A stretch of 64,000 bases of DNA from Pseudomonadota bacterium (GTDB taxonomy: Bacteria; Pseudomonadota; Alphaproteobacteria; Rhizobiales; Devosiaceae): contig JAEWBN010000020.1 in assembly GCA_023391095.1 (NCBI GenBank), positions 156,486 to 220,485 of the forward strand, given 5' to 3'. The first letter of the stretch is position 1; every line of letters begins with the position of its first letter. The translations under genes were made by a program, and so were the position numbers. The notes below the pieces were generated by a model. It ran no database searches. It was given only the letters and a program-made list of their open reading frames with translations, and was not told the DNA's origin. Shown here one piece after another: positions 51,705-59,738 of the stretch.

Positions 51705-52112
51705 TCAGGCCGCGGCGCGCTCGCTTTGTGTTTGGGCAGGGCGGTCAACGAGGCAGAACTGGTTGCCCTCGGGGTCTTTCATCACCGTATAGGTGGGCAG
51801 GACGCGTTCCACGCTGGCGCCTGCAGCCTTGAGCCGTTCCACTTCACCCGGCCGATCCGTGACCCCGATGTCGAAATGGACGCGGTTGTTGTCGTAGCGG
51901 CGGCCATGCACATTCTGAAAGCAGATGGAGGGACCGGGGCCATCGACCATGACGGTGGGGTCTGTTTCGGGCGTGAAGCCCAGGGCGGCGAGCCGGGCGA
52001 TCTCGACGTCGTCATAGGGGCGGATCGCGTAGCCATCGAGCATTTCAGCCCAGAAGCGGGCGAGTTCGGCGGGCTTGTCGCAATCAAAGACGATTTCATG
52101 GATGGCAGCCAT
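51705..52112 (-). CDS. VOC-superfamily protein (glyoxalase/dioxygenase-like)
   Basis: The 135-aa protein has two VOC half-repeats: HEIVFDCDKPAELARFWAEM and HFDIGVTDRPGEVERLKAAG, ending with DPEGNQFCLV. The metal-ligand set is partly visible (His near the start, Glu late). The substrate is unknown. Confidence 0.85.
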   Translation of the reverse strand: MAAIHEIVFDCDKPAELARFWAEMLDGYAIRPYDDVEIARLAALGFTPETDPTVMVDGPGPSICFQNVHGRRYDNNRVHFDIGVTDRPGEVERLKAAGASVERVLPTYTVMKDPEGNQFCLVDRPAQTQSERAAA

Positions 52113-52175
52113 TGGCCTTGCTCCTCGTGTCTTGTCTGCATTTGGTTAAGAACAAATTGCGGCAAGAGTGGTGCA

Positions 52176-52201
52176 GGGCCCGGCAGCACACCGCCGGGCC
52201 C
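52176..52201. terminator. Perfect 9-bp hairpin after the 57-aa gene
   Basis: GGGCCCGGC and GCCGGGCCC are perfect reverse complements around an 8-nt loop. It lies just after the minus-strand 57-aa gene's stop and before the VOC gene. It lacks a T-run on either side, so termination is uncertain. Confidence 0.4.
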
Positions 52202-52209
52202 CGCAGGGA

Positions 52210-52383
52210 TCACCCCTGGGGTTTCTTTGCCATCAGGCTGGCCAAGGGCGGCAGCAGGGCGCCGGTGCCGTCCTCCGGGCGCCGGATGGCCGCCTTTGCC
52301 GCTGGCGGTTGTGCCTTTCCGTGGCGCGGGACTTTCATGTCGTGGCGCACGGGCATGGGGCGCTGGAACTGGTTTTTGGGCAT
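52210..52383 (-). CDS. Small basic protein, 57 aa
   Basis: This gene is too short for the usual cut-off. The minus-strand frame reads MPKNQFQRPMPVRHDMKVPR, then a Lys/Arg/Ala/Pro-rich stretch, and ends LMAKKPQG. It has a strong ribosome site (GGCGGAAAGGAAAACTC) before the ATG. It is basic, has no signal peptide or membrane span, and could bind nucleic acid or the ribosome (inference). It is listed because the ribosome site, the uninterrupted codon bias and a hairpin after its stop agree. Confidence 0.6.
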   Translation of the reverse strand: MPKNQFQRPMPVRHDMKVPRHGKAQPPAAKAAIRRPEDGTGALLPPLASLMAKKPQG

Positions 52384-52728
52384 GAGTTTTCCTTTCCGCC
52401 CGTGAGGTCAGTCTGCGGGCCGGCTGGATGAAGGGTGCGCGTGCAAAAGCGCGCGCGACGAAGCGGTGTGGGGGGACGCCGGTGCTGTGCGGAGAGGCGA
52501 GGTCGCGTCAGATGTGCTGACGGGCATTCATGAAGCTGCACTCGCCGAACCGGACAGCGTCCATAGACCGGTCACGCGCAAGGCGCGGAGCGGGCTGGAC
52601 ACGGACGTTCGTTGCAAGTGCTCAGTTCATGTTGGCGCAAGACCTCCTTGTTATGGCCGGAGGGTAGCCAAAGAAAAGGGCCGGCGTCAACCGCCGGCCC
52701 TCCGATGCCTGATTGTGTTGCCGAGCGC
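52384..52728. other. Gene-free interval (345 bp)
   Basis: It holds the leader of the 57-aa gene on the left and the TerC terminator hairpin on the right (52672-52713). I see no other gene or repeat. Confidence 0.5.
52672..52713 (-). terminator. Terminator of the TerC-like gene
   Basis: AGGGCCGGCG and CGCCGGCCCT are perfect 10-bp reverse complements around a 5-nt loop; on the minus strand a T-rich run (TTTTCTTT) follows. Confidence 0.85.
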
Positions 52729-53748
52729 TTACGGCTCCAGCTGACCGGTGGTCGGGTCTTCCTCGGCACTGATATTGGGCTCGTTGCGCGTCTTCCAGAG
52801 CGAGAAGATGATGCCGCCGGCCAGGATCGCAACCGTCACCACCAGCGATAGCAGGGTGTCGATATGGATGTGGAATGGCACGAGCGAAATCTTGATGCCA
52901 ACCAGCACAAGGATGATGGCCAGCGAGGTCTGCAGGTAGCGGAACCGGTTCATCGCGGCCGCGAGCGCGAAGTAAAGCGAGCGGAGGCCCAGGATGGCAA
53001 AGATGTTCGAGGTGTAGACGATAAACGTGTCCTGAGTCACGGCAAAGACTGCCGGGACGGAGTCAACGGCGAAGATCAGGTCGACAATTTCGACCATGAT
53101 CAGCGCCACGGCGAGCGGGGTCAGCCAGGTGACGATCTTGCCAGTCTTGGGATCGGGTTCCTTGACCGTGAAGTTGCGGCCGTGCAGCTTCTTGGTGACG
53201 CGGAAATGCCGCGCAATGAACTGGTAGACCTTGTTTTCTTCCAGGTTCGGCTCTTCATCCTGATGGCTGAACATGCGGATGCCGGTGAACACCAGAAAGG
53301 CGCCGAAGCCCAGCAAGATCCAGCTGAACTGGTTGACCAGGGCCGCACCGACGCCGATCAGGACGGCGCGGAAGAGGATCACGCCCAGGATGCCCCAGAA
53401 CAGCACGCGGTGCTGGTAAAGCCGGGGAATGCCGAGGAAGCCAAAGATCGTGGCTATGACGAACATGTTGTCCATAGCCAGGCTCTGCTCAAGCAGATAG
53501 CCGGTATAGAATTCGAGGCCCGCCTCAGCGCCGCGGCTGAACCATACCCAGCCGCCAAAGGCCAGGGCGATACAGACGTAGAAGCCGTAGAGCAGGAGGC
53601 TCTCCTTGGCTTCGATCTCATGCTCATCGCGGTGCAGGATGCCGAGGTCGAAGACAAGGAGCGCGATCACGATCGTGATGAACGCGACCCAAAAATAGAC
53701 TGGTGTTCCGAGAAAATCGCCCGAAAGGGCGGCAAGAAGCGATTCCAT
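52729..53748 (-). CDS. TerC/Alx-family membrane protein
   Basis: The 339-aa protein has about eight membrane spans and the TerC marks: FITIVIALLVFDLGILHRD, LEQSLAMDNMFVIATIFGFL, and LTPLAVALIMVEIVDLIFAVDSVPAVFAVT. Members are linked to tellurite resistance or manganese export (Alx). The start at 53748 has a strong site (GGAGAAGG); two upstream ATGs at 53790 and 53796 are less well placed. No yybP-ykoY-like riboswitch was recognised in the short leader. Confidence 0.9.
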   Translation of the reverse strand: MESLLAALSGDFLGTPVYFWVAFITIVIALLVFDLGILHRDEHEIEAKESLLLYGFYVCIALAFGGWVWFSRGAEAGLEFYTGYLLEQSLAMDNMFVIATIFGFLGIPRLYQHRVLFWGILGVILFRAVLIGVGAALVNQFSWILLGFGAFLVFTGIRMFSHQDEEPNLEENKVYQFIARHFRVTKKLHGRNFTVKEPDPKTGKIVTWLTPLAVALIMVEIVDLIFAVDSVPAVFAVTQDTFIVYTSNIFAILGLRSLYFALAAAMNRFRYLQTSLAIILVLVGIKISLVPFHIHIDTLLSLVVTVAILAGGIIFSLWKTRNEPNISAEEDPTTGQLEP

Positions 53749-53974
53749 CGCCGGACCTTCTCCATGTGATTGGTGGAGTAACTCCGACATCGCCATGGAG
53801 AATCCATGACCAGAGGGGCCCGGCGTTACGCGCTAGAAATGCGCCAAAAACCGATAAGTTTCAAGCCCTGACCGCCATGAGCGGGCGGCTCCGGCGTTGC
53901 GATGGATGCCGAAGTGATCCTGTGGTCGGCTGCAAATGACTGGCAGTGATCGAAATTCGGAGGTAGCTTTGCGC

Positions 53975-54469
53975 ATGATCAAAACTGCCGCGCTTATGGT
54001 GTTTCTTGCTGCCGCTGCGCCGGCCTGGGCCTGCAATCCTGACCTGTTTCAACAGCTGGATACGTCTGCCTCCGGGGAGCCGGATTTCTCGCTCGATGTG
54101 GCGGAGCGCGCGTCCACCGAGGGTGGGGAGTGGCGCGTCTGGAAGCAGGGCGCCAACGCCGTGACAGAAGCCGTGCGCATCGATTATGGGGAGATGGGCC
54201 GATTTGAAACGCGGCTGGTTTTCCAGACAGAGCGTGCCTACGCGATTACACAGACCACCTACCGTTACGGCGTGCCGATCTTTGTCGAGGGGTCGATGAC
54301 CGTCCGCGTGGAGACCGACATCTATATGTTTTGCGAGGGCGATCTGCTCTTGCCGCCAGCGGAGTTCGGGGTCGACCCGGACTATGTCCAGGGCGCGGAG
54401 ACAGCGCGAAGCGCGTTCCTGGCGCCGGAAATTGCCGATTGGGTGCCGATCAGCCTGCAGCGCCCCTAG
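53975..54469 (+). CDS. Exported hypothetical protein, 164 aa
   Basis: The protein has a signal peptide (MIKTAALMVFLAAAAPAWA before CNPD) and a beta-rich body with Trp, Tyr and Phe in alternation (RVWKQGANAVTEAV, RLVFQTERAYAITQTTYRYG). Two cysteines could form a disulfide. I recognise no family. A purine-rich stretch (CGGAGGTAG) lies 9 bp before the ATG. Confidence 0.7.
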   Translation: MIKTAALMVFLAAAAPAWACNPDLFQQLDTSASGEPDFSLDVAERASTEGGEWRVWKQGANAVTEAVRIDYGEMGRFETRLVFQTERAYAITQTTYRYGVPIFVEGSMTVRVETDIYMFCEGDLLLPPAEFGVDPDYVQGAETARSAFLAPEIADWVPISLQRP

Positions 54470-54810
54470 CGGGGATTGCAGAGCATGACGATGGCCTGGG
54501 ACGTTTCGAGCTGCAGCGCGACGCCATAGGTGGGATCGTTGACCACGCGGCCCGCCTGGATGCCGGCATTGGCCTTGAAGTTTCCGTCATTGATGCCGAC
54601 GCCGTCCTGATAGGGGGTGATCGTTCCCGTGCCGGAATTGGGGTCGCCCGCCGTGCGCGATGCCCACCCATAAACATTGCCATAGATGGTGAGGATGCCC
54701 GCCCGATTGGTCGTGGCGTCCCGGCAGCTCCAGTTGCCCTGATAGGCCTGAGCGAATGCCGGTGCGGCAGAAAGGGCGGTGAGGGCGAGGGCAAGGGCGA
54801 ATCGGCGCAT
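54466..54810 (-). CDS. Small exported protein, 114 aa
   Basis: The protein begins MRRFALALALTALSAAPAFA, a clear signal peptide, with cleavage before QAYQGNWSC. The rest is glycine-, asparagine- and threonine-rich (NVYGWASRTAGDPNSGTGTI), with two cysteines near the ends that may bridge. It converges on the previous gene with a 4-bp overlap. The family is not recognised. Confidence 0.7.
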   Translation of the reverse strand: MRRFALALALTALSAAPAFAQAYQGNWSCRDATTNRAGILTIYGNVYGWASRTAGDPNSGTGTITPYQDGVGINDGNFKANAGIQAGRVVNDPTYGVALQLETSQAIVMLCNPR

Positions 54811-54841
54811 GGCAGGAGAGTGCCGACGCGCCGAGCCGGAT

Positions 54842-55399
54842 TCAAGCACTTCGCTTGAGGCGGGGGCCGATCACGGGGATTTTGGCCAGGGCCAACAGCA
54901 GCCGCAGTTTAATGGGCATGCGATAGTCGCGCAGCTTGGAAAACCCCACCAGTTCGGCGCGATAGACCAGCTCGCCCCGTTGGTTGACCGCGGTCAGGCG
55001 ATTGAACAACAGACCCCAGCCGGGGATGGAATTGGAGGGGCGTTTGTCGAAGATCAAAAGTTCGTAGGTGACCGTATCGCCAGGGCGGACGGGCACCTTG
55101 AACTCCATCGAGTTGACGCCGGGGGAGGGGCCCGACACGCCCGGTTCCTTGCCGAGGGCGCGCTGGCGATGGGCTTCGGCAAAGAGCTCATCGACCATCT
55201 TGCGGTGACCGACGCTGACCGTATGCCAGCCCGACGCGATGATGCCGCCGAAATGACTATGCTTGGCCGCTTCGGGATCAATATGGAAATACTGCGGATC
55301 ATAAAGCTTGGCGAAGCGGATGATCTCGTCCTCAGTGAAGGTGTGGCTGCCGAGCGGGAAGCTTTCGCCCGGCGTGATGTCCTCGAACCAGCGGGTCAT
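54842..55399 (-). CDS. MaoC-family hydratase-like protein, second of a pair
   Basis: The 185-aa hot-dog-fold protein has DITPGESFPLGSHTFTEDEI, FAKLYDPQYFHIDPEAAKHS and HFGGIIASGWHTVSVGHR, which carry the Asp-His hydratase motif. MaoC proteins hydrate enoyl-CoA. It overlaps the upstream partner gene by 4 bp; together they may form one two-subunit hydratase. Confidence 0.88.
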   Translation of the reverse strand: MTRWFEDITPGESFPLGSHTFTEDEIIRFAKLYDPQYFHIDPEAAKHSHFGGIIASGWHTVSVGHRKMVDELFAEAHRQRALGKEPGVSGPSPGVNSMEFKVPVRPGDTVTYELLIFDKRPSNSIPGWGLLFNRLTAVNQRGELVYRAELVGFSKLRDYRMPIKLRLLLALAKIPVIGPRLKRSA

Positions 55400-55875
55400 G
55401 CGGACACCTCGGGGTTGCGGCATTCGACCAGATTGGCGAGCCGCATGGACATGACGGGCTTGTTGTTCTGGTTGCGGATGTCGAAGTCGAGCGTCACGAT
55501 TCCCCATTGTGGATGGCTCTGAGAGCGCCGCAATTCCGCGATTTTTGCGGTTCCGGAGATGGTGTCGTCGACCATGACGGGGGTGCGCCACTTGAGATCG
55601 GTGAAGCCCAGGCCGCCGCACGATGCTACCCGCGAGAGAAAGGCATCGACCAGCATGCGCAGGCTGAGGCCGCCGGTCTGCCAGCCGCTGGAGGCAAGGC
55701 CGCCGAGGAGGCTTTCCCTGGCCGCTTTCTCATCGAGGTGAAAGGGGAAGGGATCGAATTCGCGGGCGAAGGTGGTGATCATGTCCCTGGTGACCTTGGT
55801 GGCGCCCAGCGTGATCACTTCGCCTACGGAGAGGTCCTCGAAATGACGCCGATCTTGTGTGACTGGATTGGTCAT
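55396..55875 (-). CDS. MaoC-family hydratase-like protein, first of a pair
   Basis: The 159-aa protein is another hot-dog hydratase: VGEVITLGATKVTRDMITTF, AREFDPFPFHLDEKAARES and LGGLASSGWQTGGLSLRML. The Asp is present, but the usual His of the motif appears as Gln (SGWQT), while the second copy keeps SGWHT. A paired active and less active MaoC domain is known in heterodimers. Confidence 0.85.
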   Translation of the reverse strand: MTNPVTQDRRHFEDLSVGEVITLGATKVTRDMITTFAREFDPFPFHLDEKAARESLLGGLASSGWQTGGLSLRMLVDAFLSRVASCGGLGFTDLKWRTPVMVDDTISGTAKIAELRRSQSHPQWGIVTLDFDIRNQNNKPVMSMRLANLVECRNPEVSA

Positions 55876-55942
55876 TTGCTTTCCCTATACGTCAACCGCT
55901 CTTTTGCCATGGACAGGGCGTCGGAGCAAGGCATGACGGGCG

Positions 55943-56809
55943 TCATTTGGCTTCAACACGGGTGGCGCGGAACTGCAAGGGCGCGACCCCGCGGACCCGC
56001 CTGAAGGCCTTGGCGAGGTAATTCCCATCGGCAAATCCGGTCAACTCGGCAATTTCGCCGACGGTCATTTCGGTGGCCAAGAGGAGGCGCTCGATGCGCT
56101 CGATCCGCCGGCTCTGGACATAGTCGGCGGGGGACTGGCCAACCACTTCGGCAAAGCGGCGGGAGAAGTGAAAACGGCTCATTTCGGCGATGTCGGCCAG
56201 ATGCCCGACCTGGAGCGAAGCGCCGAGATTGGCTTCGATATGGGCAATGACGCGGGTGACGAAGGCAGGGAGGGCCGGGCTGGTTTCGGCGCTGGCAAGA
56301 AAGGCGGCATCGTGCAGGGTCGCCATGGCTGAATAGGCGGCAACCGAAGCGGCGCCCGGCGTCGGCTCAGGGATGGTCAGGATCTGGTGGCAGGATGCGG
56401 CTAGGCGGTCGACGAGATCAGGCGCAAGTTCAAGGATTGGCCCAGCGTTTTCAAGGATTTCGCGGGCCAGCCGGAGCGCTTCGCGGCCGTTCAGCATGAG
56501 CCAGAAATATTCCCATTCGCCGCCGCGTTCGAGCCAGTAGCGGTGGGCGTGGGGCATGGTCACGAGCATGGTCTGTCCGGGGCGGAGGCGGTGCTGCACG
56601 CCGGCATAGTCCAGCCGTCCCTCGCCCACCAGAGTGTGCTGGATGACGAGGAAGGGTGAGGAGCCGCGCTTGAGCCCATCCCAGGAATAGACCTCGTTGC
56701 GGCGCTGCTCGTAGCCGGCGGCGACAGTCATGCAATGGAGCGGCGCCGCGCTGCGGGGGAGGCCCAGGCGGCGGATGTCGTGGCCATGGTCGAGAAGTTG
56801 GGTGAGCAC
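55943..56809 (-). CDS. AraC-family regulator, first
   Basis: The 288-aa protein has a cupin-like N-terminal sensor domain (RPGQTMLVTMPHAHRYWLE) and two helix-turn-helix units at the C-terminus, with FADGNYLAKAFRRVRGVAPL as the second. The start is GTG with AAGGGTAA before it. It is divergent from a family-4 glycosidase, which it probably controls in response to a sugar. Confidence 0.9.
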   Translation of the reverse strand: MLTQLLDHGHDIRRLGLPRSAAPLHCMTVAAGYEQRRNEVYSWDGLKRGSSPFLVIQHTLVGEGRLDYAGVQHRLRPGQTMLVTMPHAHRYWLERGGEWEYFWLMLNGREALRLAREILENAGPILELAPDLVDRLAASCHQILTIPEPTPGAASVAAYSAMATLHDAAFLASAETSPALPAFVTRVIAHIEANLGASLQVGHLADIAEMSRFHFSRRFAEVVGQSPADYVQSRRIERIERLLLATEMTVGEIAELTGFADGNYLAKAFRRVRGVAPLQFRATRVEAK

Positions 56810-56912
56810 AAAATTACCCTTGTTCGCACAAGCTTTCTCTACCGCCTCCGGGGCGAAAACGCTAGCAGACTGGTAACGCTGACAGTGTCAAAGCTGCGAT
56901 GAGGAGGCTCTT

Positions 56913-58367
56913 ATGTCGTTTAAGGTTACTGTGATCGGGGCGGGCTCGATCGGGTTCACCAAAACCCTGATTTCGGACCTGTTGAAGGTGCCCGAATTCG
57001 CCACCTGCGAATTTGCGCTGACCGACATCAATCCGCACAATCTGGATATGGTCAGGCAGGTGATCGAGACCATCGTCTCGGTCAACAATCTGCCTGCCAG
57101 GGTTACGGCGACGACGGACCGCCGCGCGGCCCTGACCGGCGCGCGCTACATCATGAGCTGCGTGCGCGTGGGCGGGCTGGAGGCCTTTTCGACCGACATC
57201 TCCATTCCGCTGAAGTATGGCGTCGACCAGTGCGTCGGTGACACGATCTGCGCGGGCGGCATTCTTTATGGCCAGCGCAACATTCCGGTCATTCTCGACT
57301 TCTGCAAGGACATCCGCGAGGTTGCCGAGCCGGGTGCGCTGTTCCTCAACTATGCCAACCCGATGGCGATGAACACCTGGGCCGCCGAATTGTATGGTGG
57401 GGTCAATGTGGTTGGTCTCTGCCATGGCGTGCAGCATGGCGCGCACCAGATCGCCGAGGTCTTGGGCGTGCGGGACGACGAGCTCGATTATGTCTGCTCG
57501 GGCATCAATCACCAGACCTGGTATATCGATATTCGCGCCAAGGGTCGGAAGATCGAAAAGGAAGAGCTGATCGCGGGCTTTGAAGCCCATCCGGTCTATT
57601 TCCGGACCGAGAAGGTGCGCATCGACGTGCTGAAGCGCTTCGGGGTGTACTCGACGGAGAGCAACGGCCACCTGTCCGAATACCTGCCGTGGTATCGGAA
57701 GCGCCCGGACGAGATCAATCGCTGGATCGACATGAGCCACTGGATCCATGGCGAGACGGGCGGCTATCTGCGTTACTCAACCGAACGCCGGAACTGGTTC
57801 GAAACCGACTTCCCTGTCTTCAAGGAACAAGCGAACAAGCCGCTGAGCGAGTACACGCGCACCAGCGAGCATGCCAGCTACATCATCGAGGCGATGGAAA
57901 CCGGCCGGGTCTATCGTGGCCACTTCAACCGCCGCAACAATGGCATCATCACCAACCTGCCTGATGACGCGATCATCGAGAGCCCCGGTTATGTGGACCG
58001 CTTCGGGATCAACATGATCGAGGGGATCACGCTGCCCACCGCCTGTGCGGCAACGTGCTCGATGTCGGTATCGGTGCAGCGCCTGTCGGTCGAGGCGGCC
58101 ATGACGGGTGATCTCGATACCCTCAAGCTCGCCGTGCTGCATGATCCGCTGGTCGGCGCCATCTGCACGCCGGATGAAGTCTGGGCCATGGTGGATGAAA
58201 TGGTCGTGGCGCAGGCCCAGTGGCTGCCGCAGTTTGCCGACGCCATTCCGGCGGCTAAGGAGCGCGTCGCCAAGTCCACCGTCAAAACCCGCGAGTGGGA
58301 AGGGGCTGCCCGCAAACGCGTCCGATCCGTGGAAGAACTGCGCGAACTGGGTAATGCCCATAACTGA
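56913..58367 (+). CDS. Family-4 glycosidase (alpha-galactosidase/glucosidase type), first
   Basis: The 484-aa enzyme has the GH4 marks: an N-terminal NAD loop (VTVIGAGSIGFTK), NYANPMAMNTWA, VVGLCHGVQHG (metal-binding Cys and His) and CSGINHQTWYID. GH4 enzymes use NAD, Mn and a redox mechanism. AGTH/galactosidase versus glucosidase specificity cannot be told apart here. It is divergent from the AraC gene, with a strong ribosome site (GAGGAGGCTC). Confidence 0.92.
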   Translation: MSFKVTVIGAGSIGFTKTLISDLLKVPEFATCEFALTDINPHNLDMVRQVIETIVSVNNLPARVTATTDRRAALTGARYIMSCVRVGGLEAFSTDISIPLKYGVDQCVGDTICAGGILYGQRNIPVILDFCKDIREVAEPGALFLNYANPMAMNTWAAELYGGVNVVGLCHGVQHGAHQIAEVLGVRDDELDYVCSGINHQTWYIDIRAKGRKIEKEELIAGFEAHPVYFRTEKVRIDVLKRFGVYSTESNGHLSEYLPWYRKRPDEINRWIDMSHWIHGETGGYLRYSTERRNWFETDFPVFKEQANKPLSEYTRTSEHASYIIEAMETGRVYRGHFNRRNNGIITNLPDDAIIESPGYVDRFGINMIEGITLPTACAATCSMSVSVQRLSVEAAMTGDLDTLKLAVLHDPLVGAICTPDEVWAMVDEMVVAQAQWLPQFADAIPAAKERVAKSTVKTREWEGAARKRVRSVEELRELGNAHN

Positions 58368-58470
58368 TCGAACCGGCGGGGGTGTCTCGGCTGGCAGCGA
58401 CGGGGGCCAAAGGCCTGTTGGCACTGCAAGGCTCTTTCTACCCCCGCGGGAGCGGCGTTACGCGTTTCGG

Positions 58471-58500
58471 TTGACATCCCGGCCGATCCGACCCAATTGA
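58471..58500 (+). promoter_or_regulatory. Possible promoter of ychF
   Basis: TTGACA (58471-58476) is an exact -35 consensus. AATTGA follows after 18 bp, a weak -10. It lies 50 bp before the ychF start. Confidence 0.4.
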
Positions 58501-58526
58501 AGCCCAACGATTTCCCGGAGATACCC

Positions 58527-59624
58527 ATGGGCTTCAAGATGGGCATTGTCGGCCTGCCGAATGTCGGCAAGTCGACGCTTTTCAACGCTTTGACGCGCAC
58601 TGCTGCGGCGCAGGCGGCCAATTTCCCGTTCTGCACGATCGAGCCCAATGTGGGCGAAGTGTCGGTGCCCGATGAGCGTCTGGAAAAGCTGGCGGCTATC
58701 GGCAAGTCGGCCAATATCCTGCCGGCACGCATGAGCTTTGTGGACATCGCCGGCCTGGTAAAGGGCGCTTCGCAGGGTGAAGGGCTGGGCAACCAGTTCC
58801 TCGCCAATATCCGCGAGACGGACGCCATCGCTTATGTGCTGCGCTGCTTTGAAGACCCCAACGTCATCCATGTGTCCAACCGCGTGGATCCGCTGGCCGA
58901 TGCCGAAGTGGTCGAGACCGAGCTGATGCTGGCCGACCTCGAAAGCCTTGAAAAGCGCCGTGCGGGCGTCGAGAAAAAGGCCAAGGGCAATGACAAGGAC
59001 GCCAAGGTCACTCTCGAGCTGATCGACCGCGCTCTGGCTGTGCTGCGCGACGGCAAGTCGGCCCGCTTCGTCAAGCGCGAGGCCGAGGAAGAAAAGGCCT
59101 TCAACGAGCTGCAGCTGCTGACCAGCAAGCCGGTGCTCTATGTCTGCAATGTGGATGAGGGTTCTGCCGCGACCGGCAATGCGCTCTCCGACAAGGTCGC
59201 CGAATATGCCAAGGCCAATGATGCCGGCATGGTGGTGATCTCGGCGGAAATCGAAAGCCAGCTGGCCCAGCTGCCCGACGCCGAGCAGGCCGAGTATTTG
59301 GATTCGCTGGGGCTCGATCAGCCCGGCCTCAACCGGCTGATCCGCGCCGCCTATGACCTTCTTAACCTCCAGACCTATTTCACCGTGGGTCCCAAGGAAA
59401 CGCGCGCCTGGACCATCCATCGCGGCGACAGGGCTCCGCAGGCGGCCGGTGTGATCCACACCGATTTCGAGCGCGGCTTCATTCGGGCCCAGACCATTGC
59501 CTATGACGACTATGTTTCGCTGGGCGGGGAAGTGGCCGCCAAGGAAGCGGGCAAGGCGCGCGACGAAGGCAAGGACTATGTCGTCAAGGACGGCGATGTG
59601 ATGCTGTTCAAGTTCAACGTCTGA
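58527..59624 (+). CDS. ychF: Redox-regulated ATPase YchF
   Basis: The 365-aa Obg-class P-loop protein binds ribosomes and the 70S complex. It has GIVGLPNVGKSTLFNAL (G1), FVDIAGLVKGASQGEGLGNQF (G3 region) and a C-terminal TGS domain (AWTIHRGDRAPQAAGVIHTDF). The ATPase preference comes from the altered G4 motif (CNVDE). The start at 58527 fits the family N-terminus MGFKMGIVGLPN; a start 30 bp earlier is unsupported. Confidence 0.96.
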   Translation: MGFKMGIVGLPNVGKSTLFNALTRTAAAQAANFPFCTIEPNVGEVSVPDERLEKLAAIGKSANILPARMSFVDIAGLVKGASQGEGLGNQFLANIRETDAIAYVLRCFEDPNVIHVSNRVDPLADAEVVETELMLADLESLEKRRAGVEKKAKGNDKDAKVTLELIDRALAVLRDGKSARFVKREAEEEKAFNELQLLTSKPVLYVCNVDEGSAATGNALSDKVAEYAKANDAGMVVISAEIESQLAQLPDAEQAEYLDSLGLDQPGLNRLIRAAYDLLNLQTYFTVGPKETRAWTIHRGDRAPQAAGVIHTDFERGFIRAQTIAYDDYVSLGGEVAAKEAGKARDEGKDYVVKDGDVMLFKFNV

Positions 59625-59650
59625 ACGCACGGGCCTCTAACAGCTTTCTT

Positions 59651-59677
59651 AAGGCCGCCCACCGGGCGGCCTTTTTG
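59651..59677 (+). terminator. Terminator after ychF
   Basis: AGGCCGCCC pairs perfectly with GGGCGGCCT around ACC, followed by TTTTT. Confidence 0.88.
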
Positions 59678-59738
59678 CCTACAGGCGCCCGTGTTACGCA
59701 CGTTTTTCATTTTGTATCAGATATTTGAGGGGGCAATC

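Noticed and set aside
53749..53860. A yybP-ykoY manganese riboswitch before the TerC gene
   Set aside because: The leader is too short and lacks the conserved motifs.
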